Origin: Mastigamoeba balamuthi
Lineage: Eukaryota > Evosea > Mastigamoebida > Mastigamoebidae
Length of the DNA: 64,000 bases
Direction of reading: 5' to 3'
Assembly: GCA_902651635.1 (NCBI GenBank)
Contig: CACRSC010000010.1
Span: 235,365 to 299,364, forward strand
The notes beneath the pieces are model-generated. The model saw nothing but the letters and a program-made list of their open reading frames with translations. It was not told the origin of the DNA and searched no databases. Positions 24,430-35,700 of the stretch are shown here, piece by piece. The position numbers and the translations under genes were made by a program. The stretch's first letter is position 1. The number at the start of each line of letters is the position of its first letter.

Positions 24430-25200
24430 TGATACGAACAGAGAATCGAGCATCATGCCCAGCGAGGGCGTGTGGACGTGTTTGCATGCGCCTGGGTGAC
24501 TGAGAATTACAGGAGTTCATCAACTGATCTGGCCCCCCACGAATCTCGCCCTTCATTAGTAATCCCCCCCGACTCTACGCACGCCAATGCACTCACGTCC
24601 ATAACCACTGGCATGTTTCCCACCACCAGCTCACAGGAATCTCCAGACTTCACTGGCTCCCTTCAGGTGCGCAGCTGCTTGTGCCCCTGGGTGTTCGTAT
24701 ACCCTCGTCTCACGCACTGACAAATTCCGCTGGGACTCGGTGAACCAGCAGGCCCTGGGCTAGTAAGTTTTTCTTTCCTCTGGGACCGACGCCACACGTT
24801 CTCAGCAGACAGAGGCTTCGTGTTCGTTCCGTGTCTTTGCAAGTTCTGTTCCCCTTTGCGCAATGCCACCTCCTCTCATCATTCTCCAACCGCTGTCTCC
24901 TTTCCCCTTGGCATCTCTCGCCCCCCCCCCCCCCCCCACCGCGGAGCTTCCACCTGAGGTGCAGCTGGTCAGACCGCCAGGAAACCTTCACCGAGAGCCA
25001 CAGCAGCACGTTGTGGATGGCAGAGAACGCATTTACTGGTGGACCCACGCTCTCGAGCACCAAGGACTGTCCTCCAATCGCCGAGCCCAGTGAGAGGTGG
25101 ACTTCTCGACATCTTCAGTGCTTTCGACCATCTGCAGGATCTCTGGCAGGCACAGTTACAAGCTCACACAGTGGATCGACGCCAGAAAAGATATGATGCC
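24430..25200 (+). repeat. Diverged duplicated block, copy A
   Basis: Short segments recur in the same order in copy B. For example, CAACTGATCTGGCCCCCCAC at 24521 corresponds to 26662, and the stretch around CCGAGCCCAGTG at 25081 corresponds to about 27760. The distance between pairs grows from about 2.1 to 2.7 kb, so indels have accumulated. A run of 17 C lies at 24921-24937. No intact gene is seen inside. Confidence 0.5.
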
Positions 25201-25395
25201 CCTAGCCAAGGAGACATCCCCGGTATGCTCGTCTCACTGATGAGGCCAGAACCGAAGCCTCCCGGCATGATGTAGAGATGCCTACTTACTCTGCAGTGCA
25301 CATGGGCAAGAGAAGCTCTGCGTGAACAATTCGGAAATGAAGGTGATCTGTTGTCATCAGGCTGGCGAGATAGAAAATACCACGGATGCGAGAAC

Positions 25396-25918
25396 TCAAT
25401 CACCCATACCCGCATAAGCACTGGTGACGATAAGTCCCGCGATTGTCAGCACTATTCCAATCCCAACGGTTATCAGTGTCCCCACGAGGTTCGCGATGCC
25501 CCACTGCAATGCGATGGAGTGCCTTTATAAGAGGTCCACCAAGAGCACAATTGTCAAGGCGGGGCATACTCACAGCCCTGTCGAAGGCGTTGTGGGAGAT
25601 GCACATCCAGGCTGATCCGACCCACATGCACGGCAGGATGCCCAGTAACCCCAGCAGAAACAGCACCATTGGTATGTATGTTCTCGCTCCACTCGCGTGT
25701 CCATGCACACTGAGTGGCGCTGGTGGCGGTAGTTGCGGCAGGGGAGGTAGTTGGACAGCTGGTACGGCATCGTAGTACGCCGGCGGGGGCTCTGCAGGGA
25801 ACCCACACGGGATCGAAACAGCAGAGCCATACGAAGGGGGCACTGCACTAGAGGCCGCGTTATTGGCGTTTGCATCTGGAGCGCTGCTTGGGCGACCAGC
25901 AGAGTCAGAGGGGTTCAT
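25396..25918 (-). CDS. Small PPxY-type two-TM protein, family member 1
   Basis: Exon 1 is 25918-25574, the intron 25573-25504 (GTGAGT...TTGCAG, 70 nt, phase 0), and exon 2 25503-25396, giving 150 aa. The N-terminal about 75 residues are Pro/Ala-rich with PPSYGSA and PPPAYYDA, resembling PY-type ligands of WW domains. TM1 is TYIPMVLFLLGLLGILPCMW, followed by VGSAWMCISHNAFDRA. Exon 2 encodes WGIANLVGT and a second hydrophobic segment (LITVGIGIVLTIAGLIV). Two relatives at 42861-43387 and 43744-44255 share layout, intron position and phase. It is probably membrane-anchored. The function is unknown; binding to a WW-domain ubiquitin ligase is conjecture from the PY motifs. Confidence 0.8.
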
Positions 25919-28877
25919 TGCACCGAGTTAATCCAAATCTGATGATTGGGCGACAGAAATGTCCGTGAAAAGCACCGGGAAAGAGAATGATTCAAGTTCC
26001 ATAGTCCGGATCACTGCTGCGTGGCGAAACACCAGCATCATGGGTGAACGACGCCAACAGTCAGGCGCATAGCAGCTGGTGCTCATCCAAACAGGAATAC
26101 TGGTGGTCCCACGGATTGCTGCTGCGTGGAATAACCCGTTAACTGCGACGTCGACAGTCAGTGTTGTGGTGCTGCCCTCCCCTCGCACCACGCAAGAAGT
26201 GGGGGATGCTCCAAGGGTATACTAATGTGGAATCACTGTCAGCCTGCTCAAAGCAGGGCGACGGCTGCCCGTGCTGGTGGGCTGACTGGAGGCGTCGCAC
26301 CCATCAACACTGCTCGCGCCGAGTGGCAGCACTGCTGTGGCCTGTAGATCGGCAAGAGGGACTCTGACATCGACTTTGGCAACAACTGCTTCCGTAGGTG
26401 CGAGCTCGGAAAGCAGTTTCTCGTGAAAGATGACGGAGCCTGGGAACCAGTAGATCCGGGCTGAGGGACGGAGCCGCGAATGCGAGAGACAGGGTTCCTC
26501 TTTTTCGCCTGCGGGCGAGATCCGTGTGATCAATTCACGGCGCGTGAGTACGTCGCGATTCAGTGATCTGATGCGAACGACGAATCGCGCTCAGCGCCCA
26601 GTGGAGGTGTGCAATTGCGTGTGTGATCTCTCGCTACGGAGGATTTTCTTTCACAAGTTTTCAACTGATCTGCCCCCCCGCGAATCTAGCCCGTTAATTT
26701 AAAAAAGCACCTACCCGCATCACAGACACTCTCCACACGCCAACACACGCACATGCACACTCTTTCGCCACCTCAAGCATGATCACCACAGCCAGCTCAC
26801 CGTCAGATCAGGCCCTCACTGGCTCCCCTCCGGTTCGCGGCTTCCCTCGGGATCGCAGTCATGCGTTTGTTGTGCGGTTCCTCACACATTCATGCATTCT
26901 GCGTGTCCTCGGTTATCGACCCGCTGTCTCCCTTGGCTCACTCTCTGTTTCACTGGGACAGGGGCGCGTACTCTCAATGCGCGGAGGCTTCGGGTTTCTG
27001 TGGCATTTCGCAGCTCGAGAGCTTTGTGTGCCCTAATGGGTCTGCGTGTTTCCCCACATTCTCTTCTTTTTCAGTGCGGTTCTCTCGATCTACCACTGTC
27101 CTTCCTCGTTGCTCCTTATGTCCCCTCCCGCTCGTGGCTGCGGGTGCTCCGTATTCAGTGTTTGGGACCACATTGGTGCGCAGTCTTCCAAAAATAAAAC
27201 TGAAGGGGATGACCCAGAGAAAGCACGCCTTTGAGCAGTGTCCGCAATTACTACTGTACGCATGTCAACATTACTGTATCAAATTTGATGCGAGCACGGA
27301 TAATCAGCTGGTGAACTCGCTGATAACGCCGGTGGCATCTCACACTTTGTCCATCATTCCAGATCCCCGGAGAAATGCGCAGTTCGGGATCCGCAACACC
27401 TGGCGTCATCGCTCGTCCAGGATGGCATGTCACCTGCGCCACCCTTCGTGCCGGACAGGCAGAAGCAACCACCCCGAGAATGACGACTGCGCCGCACACG
27501 ATTTTCGTCTCTGCGACAGCCCCCGCTCTCCCTGCCCCTCGCCAGGGCAGGAACACCGCGGCGTACGAGGACTCAGAGTCCATAATGGCGTCGCTGGTGA
27601 ACAACGTCGTCGCTGCTGTACTGTCGGACAACGATTCCCAGTCCATGGAGCCACAGCTCGTCGGCCCTCAGGGATACCTCCCCGGAGTGGAAGAAGCTGT
27701 GTGGTTTGCACTACTCTGTGCGGTGCCTGTGGTGCTGAGCTCAGGTGACTGTCCCACACTCGCAGAGCCCAGTGGGGAGATCGACCACTCGCTGGCATCG
27801 AGGTCTCAGGCGTCCACATCCGTTTGCGATCACAATGGCTGGAACTGGCGCACGCAGCTGAGACACCTGGCCAAGGTGATTGGTGTTCCGCTCATGGAGG
27901 CGCCAGTTCCCCATACGCGGAGGATGCACCTCGGCAACCTCGTCGAGCCACCCCTCCCTCCTGATCCTTCTCTCTGTGGCATAGAAAGGCGCTCGACGCC
28001 TTTCATCCAGTGGGTCGGAGCCCGAAGCCTTCCGAGCCCATGCATTGGTGGCCCGAGCATGACAAAGCCATACCCCGGTCCGCACGATTCGCTGATGGGT
28101 CCAAGGCTGGAGGTCATGAACCTTATAAGCCAGTCCGCAGCTGTGATGCCGTGGCAGCTAGACGATACTGCAGTACGTGTGTCGAACATCACTTCCAAAA
28201 GGCAGTGCAGCAAGGACCAGCTGGAACAGGAGCCATCCAGCCAACCCCTGAACACGCACAAGCAGAGCAGCCGCCAGGAGACTGCCGGTCATTCAATCAC
28301 CGTCTCTGTCACGCTTCACGCGGACCTGAAAACCATGAAGCAGGGGCTGGTGTCCCTGGCCTCGACGTGGGGTCAGGTCAAGGCGTGTGCTCCCTAAATA
28401 CCAGCTCCGAGCACTGCCCGTCGCCATGCGAACTCCGCCAGTCTTACAGGCCCTTTGCCCAACCTGATCCTCTCCGAGACGCACTGAGAATACACACACT
28501 CACTCACGCTCGCCACCCCTCAAATCACGACACATGAGATACCGAAGGCGCCAGCTCCCCTGAGCAGCTAGCTCATCATGACCACCACTGTAATTCCTGT
28601 TCCGAAAGGAGCTCTGCTTGGGTGGCCACCGAGAGTCAGAATCGCGAGGGGCGTTTAGCGGGTAGGCTTTGAATGGAAAACGGGTCCGAAATGTCCTGGA
28701 AGCGGAGCAGGGATTCGAGGTTCCAAGTCCAAGTCCGGATCACTTGCAACTCGTTACGTCACCGCGGTCGGCGCTGTTGATGTCAACAGCCATCCAGCAA
28801 GGATATTCTGGGCTCTGGGTGGCTCGATACAGTAGTTTATTAGCCCGGTTGTGGTGCTGCCCCGCCCCTCACTCGGG
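25919..28877. other. Gene-poor region containing duplicated block, copy B
   Basis: From about 26230 to 27830 the sequence is a diverged copy of the 24.0-25.2 kb region. It includes a Cys-rich fragment near 26420-26460 (GKRDSDIDFGNNCFRRCELG in one plus frame, interrupted upstream). A 340-codon plus-strand open frame at 27375-28397 has no recognisable domain and overlaps the duplicated block; I do not call it a gene. Nothing is recognised at 28400-28877. Confidence 0.5.
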
Positions 28878-31406
28878 CTAGCGCACAAAGTGCGGGAATG
28901 GAGGCGACGGGGACTTCCTGAGCGGTTCCGAGGGGATGCGCGTGCGGAACCACTGCGTGTACTTGTAGTGCTCGTGCGTGAGCTCCCCGCGCTGCTCGAA
29001 GAACTTGTACGCCGTGAAGAACGCCAGCGGGTCGCCCAGCCCCATGGCGACGTCGAGCACGCGCGCGGGCTCGACGTGCACGCTGCCGCCCCTGCCCTGC
29101 AGGAACCTCAGCGTGGCCACGACCTGCTTCTTGGCCAGCAGCACCTCGACGATGTGCTCGTTCTCGCCCAGCCGCTTGAGCATGTCGAGCGCCATCTGGT
29201 AGGCCGCGGGGTACGAGGGCTCGAGCGACAGCAGCTGGCAGGCGATGTGCACGCTGTCGCTGACCACGTAGTACTGCAGCACCTGCTGCAGCTGGAACCA
29301 CCGCTGCTCCGTCACGAGGATCTCGACCAGCCGCGCGTAGATGAACGGCTCCACCTTGACGGCGCTGAACGAGAGGCTCCGTATGTAGTCCGTCAGCGCG
29401 GCGGCGGCGAACTTCTGCCCCACCAGCCTGCCCTCCTCCAGCGGCACGAAGACCCTGTGGAACATGTCCGACTGCGTCACGACGACGCACCAGCACGTGT
29501 CGATCACAGCGCTCTCCACGGGCTCGCACTCGGTCTCCGAGGCCACGCGCCGCGACTCGGCCGTGGGCTCGCACTCGCACGGCGCGTCGGCGATGGCCGG
29601 CAGCCGCAGCAGTACCGCGTGGATCGACGACGACCTGCGCTTGGTCGGCGGCATCGTCGTGCTGGCCTCGCTGGCCTTGAGGACGGCATTTAAGCGGTCC
29701 ATCACGTTGCCCAGCTCGATCAGCGGACGCCTGTCGGTGATCATGCGCTTGATCACCTCGAGGATCACCGCCTTGCCGTCGGTCCTCCGCTGCAGGAACT
29801 GCACGAGCGCGTCCTTGTTCTCCCAGTCGCGGGCGATCTGCTGCAGGTCCAGCGACAGGCTCCACAGCGCCCCGCTCTTCGCGTCCAGCACGCCAGAGTT
29901 GCCCACGAACACGTCCGCGGGAGCGACTTGTGCACGCGAGTTTGGCGTAGGTCAGAAGGGAGTAGGAGTACATGTGGAGGGAGGGAGGGAGGGCACACAG
30001 AGTTTCCTGGGCATCTGCGGGTCCTCGCGGGCCTCTTCGGCGTCGCAGACGTTGCTGTAGGGCAGCGGGACGACGGGCTGCTCAGACCGCACGTCGACGA
30101 GCAGCGTCGCCCGCTCCCTCAGCAGGTGCACGGCGAGCACGTTGTCCAGCACTTGGAACCTCGTCTCGTCGTACGGCAGCCTGCGGGCCGGCGGCAGCGG
30201 GAAGCGTCTGGGCGGCACGCGGGCAGCGAGCTGCCAGAGCGACAGCAGCGGGCCGCCCCAGGGGCCCCGGTACGACAGCTGGACGAGGTAGGCTTTGCCG
30301 TACAGCTCGACGACGGCGACGTGGCACTCGCTGACGCGCGGGTGGCCGGGGCAGCCGCGGGGGACGGGCTCCAGGTCGACGCGGGCCGCGCGGGCGACCT
30401 GCTGCGGCCGGAACGCGTAGACGGTGGCCTCGCGGTCTCCCGTTCCCAGGACCAGCAGCCTCACGCCAGCCTGCGCGGTCGCAACAGGGGGCAGTCAGGC
30501 ACCAGCGCGCCTGGCAAAAGCCCCTCTCCCAACACGGTATGCTGTGCTCCAAGGGGAATATTGTCTGCCGAGGACAAAAGACCCCGCGAATGACCGCCGA
30601 GGTTCTGCAGTCCACGGCAGCGAGAGCACACGGCCTGCTCATTGATCCCGCTTTGGCCCACTGGCACTGCGAGGGACAGAAGAGACTCCTGGCTTCACTC
30701 GCCGATGCCAAGTACTGGGGGAGAGAACAACAACGGCAGGGAGCGATCGGGCGTACGTTGTACGAGAACCAGTGGACCGTGTGCGAGAACGACTTGATGA
30801 CGCGGAGCTTGCAGGGCGCGGCGACGTGGTAGAGGTCGACGCCGGCCTTGCTGACGACGACAAGGTTGTCCGCGCTCGTCCACACGGCCCCCAGTATCTC
30901 CTCGCGCCTCCGCGACTCCTGCAGCGAGCTCGCGCTGCCCTCGACCGACACGACCTCCTGCGTGTCCTCGCTGACGTCAGATTTCCGAAACCCCGAGCAT
31001 TTTCCCCGGAAGTGTGGACAAATGCGGAACCGTGGTGGGCCCAAAACGACAGCTTCCGAGAGAGGAAGGTGAATCCGTACGAAGACGGACGACGACGTGA
31101 CGACGCAGACAAAGGACAGATCCGGCGAGAACTTGACGAAACGCGCGTGTTCTCGGCCACGCAGCCCCCTACGCCGCAGAAAACGCGTCAGAAAGCGACG
31201 CGGAAACGGCGGCAGGGGGCGCGGGATGGTCACGCGAAGAAGAGCGGCTGCGGGTCGCCCGGCGCCAGGCGTCCGACGCGGTCGTGGCCGACGAGAGAAA
31301 CGTCGGAGGTGCGCACGTCGCAGAGGACCTCGAGCTGCTCGACGTCGCCGGCAGAGGCGCCGCGGGCAACGCCCCCGAAGGCAGCGCTCATGCGCAGCTG
31401 TGACAT
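28878..31406 (-). CDS. RMC1: RMC1-like subunit (regulator of the MON1-CCZ1 complex, Mic1 domain)
   Basis: Five exons join in phase to 681 aa, close to the size of human RMC1: 31406-31234, 31168-31031, 30970-30757, 30470-29999, 29926-28878. The N-terminal half is beta-propeller-like (ILGAVWTSADNLVVVSKAG, VIKSFSHTVHWFSY). The last exon is the Mic1 domain: LVQFLQRRTDGKAVILEVIK, then ALTDYIRSLSFSAVKVEPFI, LQYYVVSDSVHIACQLLSLE, YQMALDMLKRL and IVEVLLAKKQVVATLRFLQG, all collinear with RMC1. The known partner is MON1-CCZ1, the Rab7 exchange factor acting in endosome-to-lysosome maturation. The third intron (30756-30471, 286 nt) is unusually long for this window. The first exon is the least certain. 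The gene is divergent from the syntaxin gene. Confidence 0.9.
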
Positions 31407-31622
31407 TTCGCTGTGGGGCACCGTCACCGCTGGAGTGTGCTCGGAGCCCACAGGCGGACAGGCGGACGGACCTGTGGGGTGTGTGGGGTGTGTGGTGTGG
31501 TAAAGATCTTTCTGATTTTGGCGAGATATTTATTCCGCTGAGTAGGAAGATCCACGTATCGCCGCCGTTGTCAATCAAATCGGGCACCAGCAGGAAAGAA
31601 GGCGCGGCGCAGGCGCAACTCG
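31407..31622. promoter_or_regulatory. Shared upstream region of two divergent trafficking genes
   Basis: Only 216 bp separate the start codons of the RMC1-like gene (-) and the syntaxin gene (+), so both promoters must lie here or overlap the first exons. It contains short GTGTGGGGT direct repeats near 31476-31496 and an AT-rich patch near 31500-31540. No defined promoter box is recognisable. The call rests on position only. Confidence 0.45.
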
Positions 31623-32620
31623 ATGGACCGCACGCGCGCGTTCGTAGGGGCGGTGGAGAGCGTCAAAGCGAGGACGGGTTCTCCCGCCCCCGCCGCCATT
31701 CTCGCTCCGGTCCGGCACCACAGCCAGTTCCTGTCGACAGCCCAGACGATCGTACGCACGGCGGCGCAATTCCCTCAATTGCCGGCGCGATCGCGATATT
31801 ACCCTTCATGCATACCTTGATTCCCACTTCAGCAAATCCCGGAATCTTCAGGATATTTGTCCACACTGACACTCGATTCCCCCCTGCCCAGCTCGGGCAG
31901 ATTGTCGCGACCCGAAATCTCGCAGTGAGCGGCGGGCAGGAACTGGACCTGGAGGGCCTGCTGCGCGGCTGCATGCAGAGCATCGGCAGCCTGGTCCAGA
32001 CACTGGGCCCCAGCGAGGGCGGCGACGACCCGACCCAGCACGCCCACGCCGTCGTCGCGTTCCTCTACGCGCAGCTCGACGAGGTCGCCGGCATCGCCCG
32101 CAAGATGCAGTCGCGCCGCGCCGCCGCGGTGGCCGCGCTGCGACGTCAGCAGAATCTCCCGCGAGATTCCGCCCCGGTTGCCTGCGTTGCGTCACGGCCA
32201 GCCAGCAGTGCCGGCAGGAATTCCGCCCCCTCTGCCCCCTCTGCTGCGGCCTCTGCGGTCGAGGCCGAGAGGACCTACGAGGAGGTCGAGCCCGACGACG
32301 AGGAGCTCGAGGCGGAGAACCTGATGCTGCAGCGGAGCCTGGCGAGCCAGGTCGACGCGCTGAGGAAGGTGCAGAGCCAGGTGGCCGAGATCGAGCAGCT
32401 GCAGCTCGTGCTGGCCGACAAGGCGTCGGAGCAGGCCGAGTCGCTCAACACGCTCAACGACCAGGCGCAGCGCAGCGCCGCCGAGGTGTCGCGGGCCAAC
32501 GAGCTGGTCGAGAAGGCCGCCAAGCGGGCCTGGTGCCCGCCCGACTGCGCCACGATGACCTCTGGCATACTGCTCTTCTTCACGCTCTCGCTGCTCTTCC
32601 TCAACTGGCTCCACCCCTGA
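31623..32620 (+). CDS. STX18: Syntaxin-18/Ufe1-like ER SNARE
   Basis: Two exons (31623-31751, 31892-32620) join in phase 0 to 285 aa. The N-terminus MDRTRAFVGAVESVKARTG matches the short start of syntaxin 18. A helical region follows (ELDLEGLLRGCMQSIGSLVQ). An acidic/Ala-rich linker leads into a heptad SNARE motif (VDALRKVQSQVAEIEQLQLV, ADKASEQAESLNTLNDQAQ), with the Gln layer residue in the second half as in Qa-SNAREs. The C-terminal TM anchor is GILLFFTLSLLFLNW followed by LHP. The TM sequence and linker spacing resemble syntaxin 18, which acts in Golgi-to-ER retrograde fusion. The internal acceptor at 31891 was chosen by phase. A shorter first exon is possible. Confidence 0.85.
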
Positions 32621-32795
32621 CCCCCCATCCGTGCATCCGTAGAAACAAACGAGAGTCTATTCAATTTCTAAACTCAATTTGTTTCTGTTCGCTGTGGAGC
32701 CCAGCGACACCCCCACCAGGTCGGCCGACGTTAATTTCGTTCATTAAGGGGGGGACGATATCTTTGCGAGATATTTCGTAAACACCCTCGTCGGG

Positions 32796-35700
32796 ATGGA
32801 GCCGCTGGTCGTGCGCGCGGTGGAGGTGCCGTGCCGCCCGGGGTCTCTGCTGTGTGGCTGCTTCCACCACACCCACCCCACGCTCTACCTCGCCAACGAT
32901 CACTCCGTCACAGGCAACCCCCCCAGCCCACCCAACCCCCGCGATCCCCACAACGCCATCTTCCCACCCGCTGCATATCAGACCGCTGGCTTGTCGCTTC
33001 CCCGAGTCGCGTCTCCTCGTACACCGCTTCTCACTCCGCTCCGTGCTCCCCCCTTCCCTCTCTCCCTTCACCCCCGTGCGGGGCGCGCAGCATGCGACAC
33101 GGTCGTCTCGGCCCTGATCGGCGACGTGCCGATGGCCCAGGGCTGCGGCCGCATACAGTTCCTCGCGCACGTGCCCTCGGCCAACCTCCTCTGCGGCTTC
33201 TGCGACGTGCGTGTGTTGGGGGAATCCCCTCCGCTGCGTTTTGTTTCCCGATTGCCCCGATTGGCGAGGCGAGCGGCAACTGAATCTCGGGGGAATCTCG
33301 AATCTGAAACCCAAACTCCCCGCTCGGGCGTGGCGATCTCGCTCGCACCACCCCCGCCACCCTCCCGCCAACCCCAGACCGGCGTTCTGCTGACGTGGGA
33401 CGCCGAGGAGCTGGTCTTCAACTCGGCGTTCGTGCCGGACCCCGACGACACGTCGTCGCGCAGGCAGCCGTTCGCGTGCTACGCGGCCAGCGCCGCCCAG
33501 CCGCTGGTCTTCACGTGCTCGCTGTTCAGCCGCTTCCCCGTCGTCACGGACCTCTCGAGCCGCACCAGCTACAAGCTCCGCGGCTCCAAGAAGAGCATCG
33601 TCGCCCTCGCCGCCCACCCCAAGGCCCCGCTCCTCGTCCGCCTTCCCCCTCTCCCCTCTCCCTCGTCCTTCGAATGCGCTTCTCACCGGCGGGTCTCCGT
33701 CGCTGCAGGCGTCGTGCAGCGTCGACGGCGAAATACGACTGTGGGACTACGAGAACCAGTCGGTTCTGTCGGCTGTGGAAGGTACTTGCTCGCTTTCCGC
33801 CTTTGCGGGGGGGCTGTGGAAACCGAGCAGCGGCTCTGCGGGAAAAGCGGCGGCTAAGGGCTGCGTGGCACGCAAACAGGAGCGCTGCCGCAGAGCTCCA
33901 AGTACCTGCTGGCGTTTGACGCGTCTGGCCGCAGCCTCGTCGCCACGTGCTCTGCGGGATACGCCTGTGCGTGGCACTGCCCCAACCCCGAAGACGGCGC
34001 CTTCTGCTTCCTCGGCAGGTCAGCTGCTTTTTGCCTCCTCCCCTCCGATTCCATTGCTTCTCCCCCGCCTCTCGCCGGCTTACCCTCCGTTCACATCGGT
34101 TTTCCAAACGTAGTGGGGCTATCCCTGGACTGGGAACCGAGGGACTGTGGGTCGTGCCCACCGCGGGGTCCGACCAGCGCGCACTCGTCGTGACGGTGGA
34201 CGAGCGCGGGGCGATGGCCGCATGGGACCTCGCGGCGTGCAGCGCAGCGCTGCAGACGTCGACCTCGAGTCCGGCGCTTCTGTCCTCTGGCCCTCTGGGC
34301 GAGTCGTCGGTGCCGACGGTCGTGTCCTCTGGAGCAGCGCTCGCAGCAGCAGCACAGTCGGCGCTGTCCAACAGCTCTCTGATGTCCGGGGGCAAGCAGA
34401 TGGTCCTGCAGCCCTCTGTGCGGCTCGCGGGCACGTCGCTGCCGGCGCTGCTCGAGCGGACGTCTGCGCAGCTGTGCCCGCCGTACGCGATCGAGACCAA
34501 GGACCCGCAGGTGCCGTACGCGCACGCGCTGATCGCACACCAGAGCCGCCAGCTGCTCGTCTCGCTGCCGCACCTCGTCAACGTCGTCTCGGAGAGCTCG
34601 GGCAGCTCGCGCGTCTTCGTCGTCGCCCTGCGCGATGGCGCCGTGCCGCCGTGCACCGCCGTCGCCCCGCTGCCGAGCCCCACGGCCTCCGAGGTCGCGT
34701 GGGGCGGCCGTGACGCGTTCCGCTACTCGTCGTCTGATGGCAGCGACCGCGCGTTCTTCCTCGGCGCCTCTCCGACGGAGGTCCTGTCGTGCGGGGCCGC
34801 GGGGTCGCCCGTCCAGGTGTTCCGCCAGCTGCCGATGCCCGCGCTGGCCGGCGCGACGTTCATGCGGCCCACGCGCCTCGTGCGCAGCAGAGCGCAGGCG
34901 GTGCTGCTGGTGCTCTACGAGTCGAGCAACTCGCTCTCGCGCACGATACAGCCCGCGCACTACTGGACGTGTTTCTCGACGCGCGCCGAGGTCGCGCAGA
35001 CCGCTCCGCGAGTGCTGTTCCCCGGGCGCAGCGCCACGTTCATGGGCCCGGGCGACGAGAGCCTCGCGGTGCTGTCGGACGACGGGTCGTCGATCAGCGT
35101 CTGCCAGGCCTCTGCCTGCCTCCTGCCCGACTGCCAGTGGAAGCTCTACTCCTTCCCGCAGGGCACCCCCGCCGACCGCATCTTCGCGTGCCCCACAAGT
35201 ATCCCAGTCACCGCGTCCTGACGTCTATGCTGACGGTTTTCTCGGTGCTTTCTGCAAGTGGTGGACAACTCGCCGACGGTGGTCGTGCAGAGGCAGGTGG
35301 CGCCCATGAAGAACCAGCTGGGCATCGCCGCGCTGGCGAGCGGGTTCCAGACGACGGCGCACCACGCGCTGGCGCTCGAGGCCGAGTCGGCGCTGCAGGT
35401 CGTCTGGCAGCCGCCGCTCGGCGCCGTCCTGTTGTCCTCTGGCCGCGTGCTGATCGTCAGCCACCACCTGAGCACCATCGCGACCGTCTCGCTGCCGCAG
35501 CCAGCGCTCGCGCTGCACTGGGCCGGCCGCGCACTGCTCGCGTCGACGGAGACGCACGTGTGGTCGTGCTACGTCGACGGCACCGCGTCGCGCGTGCTAT
35601 CGCTGCACGCGCGCAACTCGGTAGTCGCCGGCGTGCTGCCCGACCGCCTGCTGCTTGTCTGCTGCGGCAGCGCCTCCGCGACCCGCTTCGGCTCGTGCGC

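Noticed and set aside
27375-28397. 340-codon plus-strand frame in the gene-poor region
   Set aside because: No recognisable domain, overlaps the diverged duplicated block, and the protein-like character is weak. It could be real only if transcripts show it.
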